This document shows, piece after piece, positions 16,326-24,140 of a stretch of DNA of 64,000 nucleotides. How positions within the stretch are numbered: the first letter of the stretch is position 1; each line of letters begins with the position of its first letter. A program made the position numbers and the translations under genes. A model generated the notes under the pieces. It was not told the origin of the DNA, searched no databases, and saw only the letters and a list, made by a program, of their open reading frames with translations. The stretch is from Corallibacter vietnamensis (lineage in GTDB: Bacteria > Bacteroidota > Bacteroidia > Flavobacteriales > Flavobacteriaceae), in contig NZ_BAABBI010000001.1 in NCBI RefSeq assembly GCF_039537875.1, forward strand, positions 372,001 through 436,000, written 5' to 3'.

Positions 16326-16709
16326 ATTTTGCTGAACAGCTTTCGCTAAATTTTCAAATTCTTCAGACGTTAAAGATGTTTTTGTAGTAAACCTAGCATC
16401 TTCCATAGTGGTAAGCGGAATTAAATGCACATGCACATGTGGTACTTCTAATCCTATTACAGACATTCCTATGCGTTTGCAATCCACGGTTTTTTTTAAA
16501 GCTAAAGCTACTTGGCGTGAAAAAGCCATAAGTCCATGATAGCTTGCTTCATCTAGATCAAAAATTTTATCGACTTCTTTTTTTGGGATACAAAGTGTGT
16601 GTCCTTTTGCGTTAGGATTGATATCTAGAAACGCTAAAAAGTCTTCGGTTTCAGCAACCTTATAACAAGGTAATTCTCCAGAAATTATTTTTGAAAATAT
16701 AGATGCCAT
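16320..16709 (-). CDS. HIT family nucleotide-binding protein
   Basis: The 129-residue protein has the histidine-triad motif HVHVHLIPL (His91, His93, His95) at its C-terminal third and the N-terminal CIFSKII-like opening, here MASIFSKIISGELPCYKV. HIT proteins hydrolyse nucleoside phosphoramidates or related adenylates. It lies 117 bases downstream of greA, beyond a terminator, so it is probably a separate unit. Confidence 0.94.
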   Translation of the reverse strand: MASIFSKIISGELPCYKVAETEDFLAFLDINPNAKGHTLCIPKKEVDKIFDLDEASYHGLMAFSRQVALALKKTVDCKRIGMSVIGLEVPHVHVHLIPLTTMEDARFTTKTSLTSEEFENLAKAVQQNL

Positions 16710-16756
16710 ACTTTTTTTATTACTTTAAAAACTTGTAATTAGGTAAATATAAAAAG

Positions 16757-16793
16757 AAAATTCCTGTTCGGTTTTTTTATTTGAACAGGAATT
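16757..16793 (-). terminator. Intrinsic terminator of greA
   Basis: Perfect arms AATTCCTGTTC and GAACAGGAATT with a 13-base loop, followed on the minus strand by a T-rich run, lie between greA and the HIT gene. Confidence 0.75.
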
Positions 16794-16826
16794 CTAAATT
16801 ATATATTCGATATTTTTTAAAATTGC

Positions 16827-17300
16827 TTATCTAGATATCTCAAGGATATCAAATTTCATAACACCATTTGGCACTTGTACTTCAGCAACTTCACCTACAG
16901 ATTTACCTAATAAACCTTTACCAATAGGAGAGTTTACAGATATTTTTCCTGACGCTAAATCGGCTTCACCATCAGCTACCAAAGTGTATGTCATCTCCAT
17001 ACCATTGGTTTGGTTTTTAATTTTAACTTTAGAAAGCACTAAAATTTTAGACGTATCTAGTTGTGATTCATCAATAACACGAGCACCTGCTAAAACCTCT
17101 TCTAATTTAGAAATTTTCATTTCTAGCATACCTTGAGCTTCTTTAGCGGCATCATATTCTGCATTTTCACTTAAATCTCCTTTATCTCTAGCTTCAGCAA
17201 TAGCTTGTGAAGCGCGTGGACGCTCAATATCTTTTAGCTGTCTTAATTCGTCTCTTAATTTTTTTAAACCTTCTGCTGTGTAATAAGATACTTTACTCAT
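16827..17300 (-). CDS. greA: Transcription elongation factor GreA
   Basis: The 157 residues match the family. The N-terminal coiled coil contains the conserved acidic tip region KGDLSENAEYDAAKEAQ (about 42-58), whose acidic residues enter the RNA polymerase channel and stimulate cleavage of backtracked transcripts. The C-terminal FKBP-like domain has SPIGKGLLGKSVGEV. A terminator follows at 16757-16793. Upstream is a -7 element and a terminator-like hairpin within the predicted leader. Confidence 0.97.
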   Translation of the reverse strand: MSKVSYYTAEGLKKLRDELRQLKDIERPRASQAIAEARDKGDLSENAEYDAAKEAQGMLEMKISKLEEVLAGARVIDESQLDTSKILVLSKVKIKNQTNGMEMTYTLVADGEADLASGKISVNSPIGKGLLGKSVGEVAEVQVPNGVMKFDILEISR

Positions 17301-17368
17301 AACTTCATCGTTTATATTATAAAATAACGTTTAGTTTATTCATTCTCAAAAAGAACGTGTACTAAACG

Positions 17369-17407
17369 CAAAAAATCTCGTTCTCACGAGATTACTATGC
17401 AAATATA
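17369..17407 (-). promoter_or_regulatory. greA promoter -7 element and leader hairpin
   Basis: TATATTTG on the minus strand (17400-17407) fits the TAnnTTTG consensus; I see no well-spaced TTG. Just downstream, arms AATCTCG and CGAGATT (17374-17380 and 17387-17393) form a stem followed by a run of T, the shape of a short intrinsic terminator about 70 bases before the greA start. Confidence 0.5.
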
Positions 17408-17463
17408 CAAAATATTTAACTCTGTTTGCTTTTTATTGTAAATTGCACTCAAAATTTTGCTCA

Positions 17464-17952
17464 ATGAAAAACCACTCAAAACAACCTATATCTAGTGTTA
17501 TAAAACTTATTTGTTTTATGCTTTTAGCTGTTTTTTTTACAGCTTCTTGTAATAAAAATGATGACAATTCTCTTTTAATAAACAACCAATATCTTCCAAA
17601 TTACCAATTTGATTCTCAAAACACTATAAACACCAATTTACCACAATACAATGATTTAAAGTTTGCGGGTAATTATGTTGTTCTACCTCAATATGGCATT
17701 AACGGTGTTGTTCTTTTTTATGCTGGCAGTAATCAATATAGTGCTTTTGAGTTAAGTGACCCTAATCACTATTTACAAACTTGCTCAAAGCTTACCATGG
17801 AAGGAATTATTGCACATTGTTCTTGTGATAATGATGAAAATAGTTATGAAATTTTTAATGGTATTGGCCAAGAGGGTACTGTTGGTCCTTATACATTAAG
17901 GCGCTATTTTGTTGAAGTTAACGGTGATATTATCAGAGTTTATAACAACTAG
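17464..17952 (+). CDS. Rieske-fold-like lipoprotein lacking iron-sulfur ligands
   Basis: I chose the ATG at 17464 over a TTG at 17443 because it begins a proper lipoprotein signal (MKNHSKQ, then a hydrophobic run) with the lipobox TASC. The mature part contains a Rieske-like arrangement: CSKLTMEGIIAHCSCDND, then EIFNGIGQEGTVGPYTLRRY and a final VNGDIIRVYN strand pair. In true Rieske proteins two Cys and two His bind a 2Fe-2S cluster as CxH and CxxH. Here the CxH and CxxH pairs are not present, so the fold may be kept without the cluster. It is probably anchored to a membrane facing the periplasm. The role is unknown. Confidence 0.72.
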   Translation: MKNHSKQPISSVIKLICFMLLAVFFTASCNKNDDNSLLINNQYLPNYQFDSQNTINTNLPQYNDLKFAGNYVVLPQYGINGVVLFYAGSNQYSAFELSDPNHYLQTCSKLTMEGIIAHCSCDNDENSYEIFNGIGQEGTVGPYTLRRYFVEVNGDIIRVYNN

Positions 17953-17974
17953 AGATTACAACAAACTCCACACA

Positions 17975-18208
17975 TTATATAGAAAAACAAACAATAGCAG
18001 CCACACAAAATAATAGGTTTACAAAACTTAATACAGTCAAGTTGACATTAAACAACATAAAAGAATCTTTAAAAGCGACCAATCGTTCTTTTTGATTTTC
18101 TATATGTTTTTGATTGAAAACATTTAGCCATGAGATAAAACTATAAAAAGGTAATAGAGAAAATACAATTCCTGAAAACAAATACCGTAATGTTGAAAGA
18201 TTTTTCAT
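17975..18208 (-). CDS. Small two-helix hypothetical membrane protein
   Basis: The 77-residue frame begins MKNLSTLRYLFSGIVFSLLPF and has two hydrophobic segments (about 7-28 and 54-76) separated by a charged KHIENQKERLVAFKD stretch. This looks like a real small inner-membrane protein, but I see no family and no clear promoter in the short gap after the terminator that precedes it. It could be a gene remnant. Confidence 0.45.
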   Translation of the reverse strand: MKNLSTLRYLFSGIVFSLLPFYSFISWLNVFNQKHIENQKERLVAFKDSFMLFNVNLTVLSFVNLLFCVAAIVCFSI

Positions 18209-18222
18209 TGTCTCTAAAGTAT

Positions 18223-18254
18223 AAAAAACCCAAACAGTGATGTTTGGGTTTTTT
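18223..18254 (-). terminator. Intrinsic terminator of the thiamine-linked TonB receptor
   Basis: AAAAAACCCAAAC and GTTTGGGTTTTTT form a perfect stem with a six-base loop, 33 bases after the receptor stop. The flanking A and T runs make it work in either direction. Confidence 0.85.
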
Positions 18255-18286
18255 GTTTAAAATTTCTGCTCTGACAGAAAATTAGT

Positions 18287-20536
18287 TTAAAACTTCAATG
18301 TTACTCCCAATAAGAAGTTTGTAGTTGCTTGTGGATAATAAAAATTCTCTGTGATAGGTGCATCATTAGAATTTTCTGGTCTATAGTAATAGCTATATGT
18401 ATAACCATTAGACACATACTTTTCATTAAAAATATTGTTTACCAATAGATTAAACGCAATTTCTTTCATCCAAGACGGATTCAACTTAAAAGATGCATTA
18501 AAGTTATTTACAAAATAAGCATCCATACTTTTACTATCACTAGATGTGTTGTCTAAATATTGCTTACCTACATATTTTGATATTAATGCTAGGTTAAGAT
18601 TTTTTACTGGAGAAAATGTTACTGTTCCTCCTGCAACAACATTTGGTGAAAATGAAATATCTGTATCTTTATATGAGGTAGTAACTGGCGCGTAAGAAAC
18701 CTCATCATATGTATTAGGGTCATATTGGGTATCATAAACCACATAATCAAAAGCATCTATTTTATTCTTACTAAATGTAGCATTTGCATCAATACGTAAT
18801 TTATTAGAAAACTTATAACCAGCCTGTAATTCTATACCTGCTCTATAACTTTTATCAACATTCATTCTAATAGCATCACCTACGTTATCTAGATCTCCAG
18901 TTAACACTAATTGATCTTTATAATTCATGTAATACAGGTTTGCTGTAGCATAGTATTTTGGTTTTTTAAGCTTGTAACCAAACTCAAAATCATGCAATCT
19001 TTCAGGATTAGGTAGTGTCGGGTTTTTGGTTAAATCATCTCTATTTGGCTCTCTATTTGCCACTGCAAAAGACCCATAAACACTATGGAAATTATTAAAA
19101 GAATACGTTAGTCCCAACTTTGGATTAAAGAAGTTATATTGCTCATCTACAGCTATAGGAATTAAATCTGAACTATTCCCGTATGATGAGTAATCTACAC
19201 GTCTATATTGTAAATCAGCAAATGCAAACCAGTTATTACTTATAGTGTATTCAGCTTTAAAATATGTGTTGTAATCACGCTTTTTCCCTAAACTATTGTA
19301 GTAGTTTGTCCTAATTGGTACTGATACAGGGAAAGAATCCCAAATTAATTCTCCAAAATGATCTCCGTCATATTTATTGTAGCCACCACCTAAATATAAG
19401 TTCAAGTTATCTTTATGATAGTTTAAAGAGTAAACAAATGCATAAAAATGATTGTCTAACCAGCGTCTTCTTATTGCATCTCCTTCTTCACTAGCATCTG
19501 GACTGTTAGGAAAATAATCACCTACTTCTTCTCCATCTTTATATTGCTCAAAAAAGCCTTTTCCTCGTGTATAGTTTCCAGAAATATTTGCTGAAAAATA
19601 ATCGCTAAACTGATGTGAAAAATGCAATTGATAATGAGTTTGCTCATAATCATCTACCTCATTATCATATGTGTAATAATTGTAAGTACGACCAGAATAC
19701 AACATGTTTGCTGCTTCAGCATCAGAAGAATAATTTCTATCAATAAAAGCCTGAATTCCTGCTAAATCGCCATTTACAACGGCTTCAGGGGTTCCATACC
19801 ATGATTGATATGTTTTCTCTTTTCCTCCAAAAACAATGGCTTTTATAGATGTTTTCTCTCCTAAATAACCTGCTTCTGTATAATATGATGACAGGTCTGA
19901 TGAAGCTCTGTCTATATAACCATCGCTCATAATTTTTGACAAGCGACCTTCAACATAGAAATTATTTTTCAAACCAGAACCAAGACTAACGTTATGTTTT
20001 CTAGTTCCGTATGAACCCACAACATGAGTTGTAGTTGCATAGCCTTCTTTTGATGGTTCTAATGTCTTTAAATTTAAACTTGCTCCAAAAGCTCCTGAAC
20101 CATTAGTACTTGTACCAACGCCTCGTTGTAATTGAATATCTTCAACCGAAGACACAAAATCTGGCATATTAACCCAAAATGTACCTTGGCTTTCAGAATC
20201 ATTATAAGGAATTCCGTTTATGGTTACATTTACACGTGTTGCATCTGTACCACGCACACGAATACCTGTGTAACCAACGCCTGCTCCTGCATCACTAGTT
20301 GTTACCACTGATGGAAGTTGGTCTAATAAAATAGGTAAATCCTGACCTAAATTGGTTGATTCAAGTTGCTCTTTGCTAATGTTAGTAAAAGCTACAGGTG
20401 TTTTGTCTTTTGCTCTTGTTGCTGACAAAAGCACTTCTTTTAGTTCTTCAACAGTTGTTGAATCTTGTTGTTTTTCTTGTGAAAAAGCACTGACAGATAG
20501 CACAAATAATGCTAAAAATGCGAATAGGTTTTTCAT
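18287..20536 (-). CDS. TPP-riboswitch-controlled TonB-dependent receptor, probable thiamine uptake
   Basis: I prefer the start at 20536 (MKNLFAFLALFVLSVSAFSQ, a clean signal peptide) over an in-frame ATG at 20572 that would add 12 residues, several of them basic. The mature protein is about 730 residues. It has a TonB-box/plug region (about 40-150: KDKTPVAFTNISKEQLE, GIRVRGTDATRVNVTING) without a carboxypeptidase-like N-terminal domain, and a 22-strand barrel ending in GVTLKF. A TPP riboswitch lies in its leader, so expression should fall when thiamine diphosphate is plentiful. It corresponds to the thiamine outer-membrane receptors (OMR) proposed from riboswitch surveys of this phylum. Confidence 0.92.
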   Translation of the reverse strand: MKNLFAFLALFVLSVSAFSQEKQQDSTTVEELKEVLLSATRAKDKTPVAFTNISKEQLESTNLGQDLPILLDQLPSVVTTSDAGAGVGYTGIRVRGTDATRVNVTINGIPYNDSESQGTFWVNMPDFVSSVEDIQLQRGVGTSTNGSGAFGASLNLKTLEPSKEGYATTTHVVGSYGTRKHNVSLGSGLKNNFYVEGRLSKIMSDGYIDRASSDLSSYYTEAGYLGEKTSIKAIVFGGKEKTYQSWYGTPEAVVNGDLAGIQAFIDRNYSSDAEAANMLYSGRTYNYYTYDNEVDDYEQTHYQLHFSHQFSDYFSANISGNYTRGKGFFEQYKDGEEVGDYFPNSPDASEEGDAIRRRWLDNHFYAFVYSLNYHKDNLNLYLGGGYNKYDGDHFGELIWDSFPVSVPIRTNYYNSLGKKRDYNTYFKAEYTISNNWFAFADLQYRRVDYSSYGNSSDLIPIAVDEQYNFFNPKLGLTYSFNNFHSVYGSFAVANREPNRDDLTKNPTLPNPERLHDFEFGYKLKKPKYYATANLYYMNYKDQLVLTGDLDNVGDAIRMNVDKSYRAGIELQAGYKFSNKLRIDANATFSKNKIDAFDYVVYDTQYDPNTYDEVSYAPVTTSYKDTDISFSPNVVAGGTVTFSPVKNLNLALISKYVGKQYLDNTSSDSKSMDAYFVNNFNASFKLNPSWMKEIAFNLLVNNIFNEKYVSNGYTYSYYYRPENSNDAPITENFYYPQATTNFLLGVTLKF

Positions 20537-20601
20537 TCGATAAAATAGTTTTTGCCGAATAAAAGAGGTCATTATTCTTTGTTAATAATTGATTATAAAT
20601 A

Positions 20602-20639
20602 GAATACATAAGCTATTCCGGATACAGCTTTTTGTATTC
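20602..20639 (-). other. Hairpin downstream of the TPP aptamer (possible expression platform)
   Basis: Outer arms GAATAC/GTATTC and inner arms AAGCT/AGCTT form a long stem directly against the 3' side of the aptamer's closing helix. There is no strong T-run after it on the minus strand, so a role in translation control or RNA stability is more likely than termination. Confidence 0.5.
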
Positions 20640-20713
20640 AAAGTCCCTAAACAGCATTACCTGTTCTAGGTTCATTGGGTATGATCTCAGCCGATAATAG
20701 GCACCCCTTTTTG
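20639..20713 (-). promoter_or_regulatory. TPP (thi-box) riboswitch
   Basis: The minus strand shows the conserved THI elements in order: GGGGTGCC, GGCTGAGAT, ACCC, GAACCTAGA, CAGGTAATGCTG and AGGGA, with CAAA and TTTG closing the outer helix. This is the aptamer that binds thiamine diphosphate. It precedes the TonB-dependent receptor. Confidence 0.95.
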
Positions 20714-20722
20714 AGAACGCTG

Positions 20723-20730
20723 CAAAGATA
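20723..20730 (-). promoter_or_regulatory. -7 element of the TPP-riboswitch transcript
   Basis: TATCTTTG on the minus strand fits TAnnTTTG and ends nine bases before the aptamer, so transcription would begin almost exactly at the riboswitch. I see no well-spaced upstream TTG. Confidence 0.6.
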
Positions 20731-20772
20731 GTAGAGATTTCTGATTTTAGAATTACGAATCCAAAATATTTT

Positions 20773-21180
20773 TTAATCTATTTTAGGTGGTTTTCTACTT
20801 GCTTTTTTTTCAGATTGTTGGCGCTTGTTTGATAAACGTTTTAACTTTTCTACTTTTGGAGTTTTAGTTTTTTTCCGTTTTTTAGGAACTACAAGACCTT
20901 GATTTATGACTTCTAAAAATCGTCCTGTAACAGTGTCCTTATTTTTATGCTGACTTCTACTTTCACCACATTGTAATATTAACACATAATTTAAAGTGAG
21001 CCTTGATTTTAAGTTTTTAATAAGCAAAGCCTTTTGTTCTTCAGTGAGTACCCGCGAAGCTTCTACATCAAAATACAACGCAACTTTAGAGGCTGTTTTA
21101 TTTACATGCTGACCGCCAGCTCCAGAGCTCCTTACAGCTTTAAAGACTAGTTCTGCTATGAGAGCTTCATCGTTTATCAC
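20773..21180 (-). CDS. arfB: Ribosome-rescue peptidyl-tRNA hydrolase ArfB (YaeJ)
   Basis: The 135-residue protein has the release-factor motif RSSGAGGQHVNKTASKV with GGQ at residues 22-24, then a small domain and a very basic C-terminal tail (KKRKKTKTPKVEKLKR onward). That architecture defines ArfB/ICT1. The tail enters the empty mRNA channel of stalled ribosomes and the GGQ hydrolyses the trapped peptidyl-tRNA. It starts one base after the DUF4301 stop, at the end of a long operon. Confidence 0.94.
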   Translation of the reverse strand: MINDEALIAELVFKAVRSSGAGGQHVNKTASKVALYFDVEASRVLTEEQKALLIKNLKSRLTLNYVLILQCGESRSQHKNKDTVTGRFLEVINQGLVVPKKRKKTKTPKVEKLKRLSNKRQQSEKKASRKPPKID

Positions 21181-21181
21181 A

Positions 21182-22738
21182 CTATTTTATTTGATGTGGC
21201 GCTTTTAATAAATCGTTTACGGTTTTTACAGGATTAAATGTAATAAGAGGTACTTCAACAAAAACGGTATTCCAATTGGCCATACTACCATTCCAAAGTC
21301 CTGGTAATTCTAGTGCTTTAAGATCTTTTCCTAATCGTGTTTTTTTGGTTATGAAAGCGGCTTTATGATCTACATATTTGGTAAGGTTGAACTTATTGCC
21401 TTTGTAGTCTTTTATACCACAAACTAAATCTACTGGATTAAAATGAGTCGCGTTTTTTAAGATGGTTTTTTGATGTGTATTCTTTTTATTTATTTGTGCT
21501 GTTTCAACTATTTGTAGTGAAACGTTTGCACTTTCATCTTTTACCCAAAATGGTCCGCCACCTGGTTCTCCTTCATTTTTTACCATTCCGCAAACACGAA
21601 TCGGTCTGTTAAGCTTTTCTCTTAAGTATTCTATTTGATATTTTTCAGCATACTTTTCAAATTCATGAGATATTTTCACATTCATTTTATTCACTAAAAA
21701 TTTAGCTATGCTAATAACGTCATCACAGTTTAAAGTTTCATTATCTATTTGCTCAAGATACTTAAATGCTTGAGTTTGGATTTCTATTAGAATACCTGCT
21801 AGTATTTTTTTGTGTTTTGCTACTTCTTCTTTGTATTTACATACAACTACATTATCAATGTTTTTTATAAATATAATATCGGCATCTAGCTCGTTTAAAT
21901 TTTCTATGAGCGCACCATGCCCTGAAGGCCTGAATAACAAACTACCATCTTCGTTTCTAAATGGTTTATCTTTTGGTGTTACAGCGATAGTGTCTGTAGA
22001 TTCTTTTTGGTAAGAAAAGGAGATATCGAATTGAGAATTTGTTTTTTTCTCTACTTTTTCTTCTATTCTGGCAAATTCGCTGTTAAATTTGTCTTTGTGC
22101 TGTTCAGAAATGGTAAAGTGTAATTTTGCGCTAGAACTGCTTGATGAATATAAAGCTGTTTCAAATAAATGTTCTTCAAAAGCTGTTGAAATAACATTGT
22201 TTTTATACTCGTGAAAAGGCAATAATCCTTTAGGAAAATTTCCGTAATTCATAACGTTTTCATCTAACATAGCCTTAACAAATAGTTGCGACTGCTTGCT
22301 TATGCTTAACGTTTCATAATCTGGGTACAATACATTTAGCTGATCTTTTATTTCTCGATAAAACGGAAATTTTTCTAGCCCTACAAAAAAGATATACAAG
22401 TCCTTATTATCTTTACTATTTAAATAAGCGTTGATGCTTTCTTTTTCTGGATTATACGCCTCTAAAAAGGTAAAAAGAAACTTAAACATTCTAGTTGCTG
22501 CTCCAGAAGCCGGAACAAACTTTAAGAGGCATTTTTGATCTTTTTCGTTATTAAATATTTCTGTGTAATAAGTTTCCTCTTGGTTTGTGAGTTTTAAAAT
22601 ACCATTTCCAACTGTTGCTGCAGATACTAAATTGGTAAAAGGCAAACCGGACTTAAACATTTCTATTTGCTTATTTACTTGAGCAATAGTAAGGCCTTTT
22701 TGTTCTATTTGTTTAATATCTTTTTTAGAAAAACTCAT
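21182..22738 (-). CDS. DUF4301 family protein
   Basis: The 518-residue soluble protein matches DUF4301. Conserved-looking blocks are CLLKFVPASGAATRMFK near residue 95 and LLFRPSGHGALIENLNEL near 270. The latter resembles sugar-nucleotide or phosphotransfer glycine-rich loops, but I cannot name an activity. Its start overlaps the NadR-like kinase stop by four bases and ArfB follows at one base, so it is translationally coupled in the operon. The function is unknown. Confidence 0.85.
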   Translation of the reverse strand: MSFSKKDIKQIEQKGLTIAQVNKQIEMFKSGLPFTNLVSAATVGNGILKLTNQEETYYTEIFNNEKDQKCLLKFVPASGAATRMFKFLFTFLEAYNPEKESINAYLNSKDNKDLYIFFVGLEKFPFYREIKDQLNVLYPDYETLSISKQSQLFVKAMLDENVMNYGNFPKGLLPFHEYKNNVISTAFEEHLFETALYSSSSSSAKLHFTISEQHKDKFNSEFARIEEKVEKKTNSQFDISFSYQKESTDTIAVTPKDKPFRNEDGSLLFRPSGHGALIENLNELDADIIFIKNIDNVVVCKYKEEVAKHKKILAGILIEIQTQAFKYLEQIDNETLNCDDVISIAKFLVNKMNVKISHEFEKYAEKYQIEYLREKLNRPIRVCGMVKNEGEPGGGPFWVKDESANVSLQIVETAQINKKNTHQKTILKNATHFNPVDLVCGIKDYKGNKFNLTKYVDHKAAFITKKTRLGKDLKALELPGLWNGSMANWNTVFVEVPLITFNPVKTVNDLLKAPHQIK

Positions 22739-23301
22739 ACACTATTTTTTAATAATTCATCAATATGTTTTGTTGCTATACTTAAGCGCTCTTGTAAATT
22801 GCCATTTAATAAAACAAACGGTTTATTAAATGTTATCAAGGCAGATTTAAAAGCTTGAAACATATTATTTCTGTCATTAGGCTTATCTCTAATACCATCG
22901 GCTTGCCATGGTATATCAATATTAGTTAAAAAATAAAGATTATAGTAATTTTCTAAAGCAAATTTGTGTAAATCTTTTGGGCAGTAGTTATCATAATACA
23001 TTTCACTATAGACTTTTGTCTCAAGCAAATTAGTATCACAGATAAGTAAATCTTTTGCTTTTTTAGACATTTTGTTTTCTAATAACATTTGTCCTTCAGC
23101 TATAGGTAATACATCCTTTTTGGTTAAAACCTCTTTATTTTTTGCTTTTTCTTCGGCATATAATCTTGAATATTCTGGAACCCACAAAGTATTATAATGT
23201 GCTGACAAAGCTTTTGCCAGAATTGTTTTGCCTGTACTTTCTGGGCCAAATAAAACGACCTTTATGCAGTTTGATGGTTGTTGTTTAAGCTTTTCTTCCA
23301 T
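22735..23301 (-). CDS. NadR-like ATP-binding nucleoside kinase
   Basis: The 188-residue P-loop protein has Walker A GPESTGKT (near residue 20), WVPEYSRLYAEEKAK, a Walker-B-like LLICDTNLLETKVYSE and IPWQADGIRDKPNDR. These blocks align by eye with the ribosylnicotinamide kinase domain of NadR. It overlaps the PnuC-type transporter gene by 40 bases, the usual pairing for uptake followed by phosphorylation trapping. Nicotinamide riboside is the default substrate, but the neighbouring thiamine-binding protein leaves thiamine open. Confidence 0.85.
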   Translation of the reverse strand: MEEKLKQQPSNCIKVVLFGPESTGKTILAKALSAHYNTLWVPEYSRLYAEEKAKNKEVLTKKDVLPIAEGQMLLENKMSKKAKDLLICDTNLLETKVYSEMYYDNYCPKDLHKFALENYYNLYFLTNIDIPWQADGIRDKPNDRNNMFQAFKSALITFNKPFVLLNGNLQERLSIATKHIDELLKNSV

Positions 23302-23894
23302 GCTAAATATCCATAAATAGCTATAATAGTAAACAAAAAATATTGAAATGAAGTGAAAACAAGCCCTTTATAAAAGTATAAGGGTACAGAAATTAAGTCT
23401 CCTATAATCCAGTATGTCCAGTTTTCTAATTTCTTTTTTGCCATTAACCACATACCAACAAAAAATATGGCAGTTGTAACAGTATCTACATAAGCTGTCC
23501 ATGAATCAAACTTATCATTTACTTTATAAATTAGAACCACAAAAAGAATTGTAGTAACAAAAATAACTGCGCTCCACAAGTGTTCTTTTTTTGTAGTTTT
23601 TGTTACTGGTACTTCTTGGTTATTATCATCTTTTCTAGTCCAGAAATACCAGCCATAAATACTCATAGAAAAGTAATAGGCATTTATAAACATATCGCCT
23701 AAAAGACCATAAACCCAAAGAATATAAACAAAAATTGCTGTGCTAATAATCCCTGTTGGGTACACCAAAATGTTTTCTTGCTTGGAATACCAAACACTTA
23801 AAAAGCCAAAGAAGACACCTATAAACTCAAGAACTATTAAGTGTGTATCTATACCTTGATACTGCGAGAACAACCAATCAAAAATGTGGCTCAT
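23262..23894 (-). CDS. pnuC: PnuC-type vitamin transporter (nicotinamide riboside or thiamine)
   Basis: This 210-residue membrane protein has about seven helices. The family signatures are YGWYFWTRKDD (a WxxW site near residue 81) and NWTYWIIGDLISVPLYFYKG, typical of the PnuC superfamily. Members carry nicotinamide riboside (PnuC), thiamine (PnuT) or riboflavin (PnuX) by facilitated diffusion. It overlaps the upstream thiamine-binding gene by 17 bases and the downstream kinase by 40. The kinase favours PnuC; the thiamine-binding neighbour and the nearby TPP-controlled receptor favour PnuT. Confidence 0.88.
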   Translation of the reverse strand: MSHIFDWLFSQYQGIDTHLIVLEFIGVFFGFLSVWYSKQENILVYPTGIISTAIFVYILWVYGLLGDMFINAYYFSMSIYGWYFWTRKDDNNQEVPVTKTTKKEHLWSAVIFVTTILFVVLIYKVNDKFDSWTAYVDTVTTAIFFVGMWLMAKKKLENWTYWIIGDLISVPLYFYKGLVFTSFQYFLFTIIAIYGYLAWKKSLNNNHQTA

Positions 23895-24138
23895 AATCGC
23901 GTCTGTCAGATTTTACAATTTTCATATACAGCAAGCCTCTTTCTACAAGTTCAAAAGCTTCTTTTATTTCGGTTGTAAGCACCTGCATAACCTCATCGTA
24001 ATCACCATAAACCTGCGTGCTTAATGGATTTTCTAACACCTTAAGGTTTGATGCTCGAAGTTTTTTAATAAAATGGATGATTGATGGCTCGTAATCATCA
24101 TGTAATGGTGTCAATGTTAATTCTACTGATATTTTCAT
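23878..24138 (-). CDS. YkoF/MTH1187-type thiamine-binding family protein
   Basis: The 86-residue protein MKISVELTLTPLHDDYEPSI has the alternating strand-helix pattern of the Thiamine_BP family (formerly DUF77), with VLENPLSTQVYGDYDEVMQVL in the middle. Some members, such as YkoF, bind thiamine or its pyrimidine part. It starts two bases after the GGGP-synthase stop and overlaps the transporter gene by 17 bases. Its likely role is a small cytoplasmic ligand-binding partner, inferred from family and position. Confidence 0.8.
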   Translation of the reverse strand: MKISVELTLTPLHDDYEPSIIHFIKKLRASNLKVLENPLSTQVYGDYDEVMQVLTTEIKEAFELVERGLLYMKIVKSDRRDYEPHF

Positions 24139-24140
24139 AT

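Noticed and set aside
17443..17463. TTG start seven codons before the Rieske-like lipoprotein
   Set aside because: The ATG at 17464 begins a standard lipoprotein signal; the extension would put polar residues before it.
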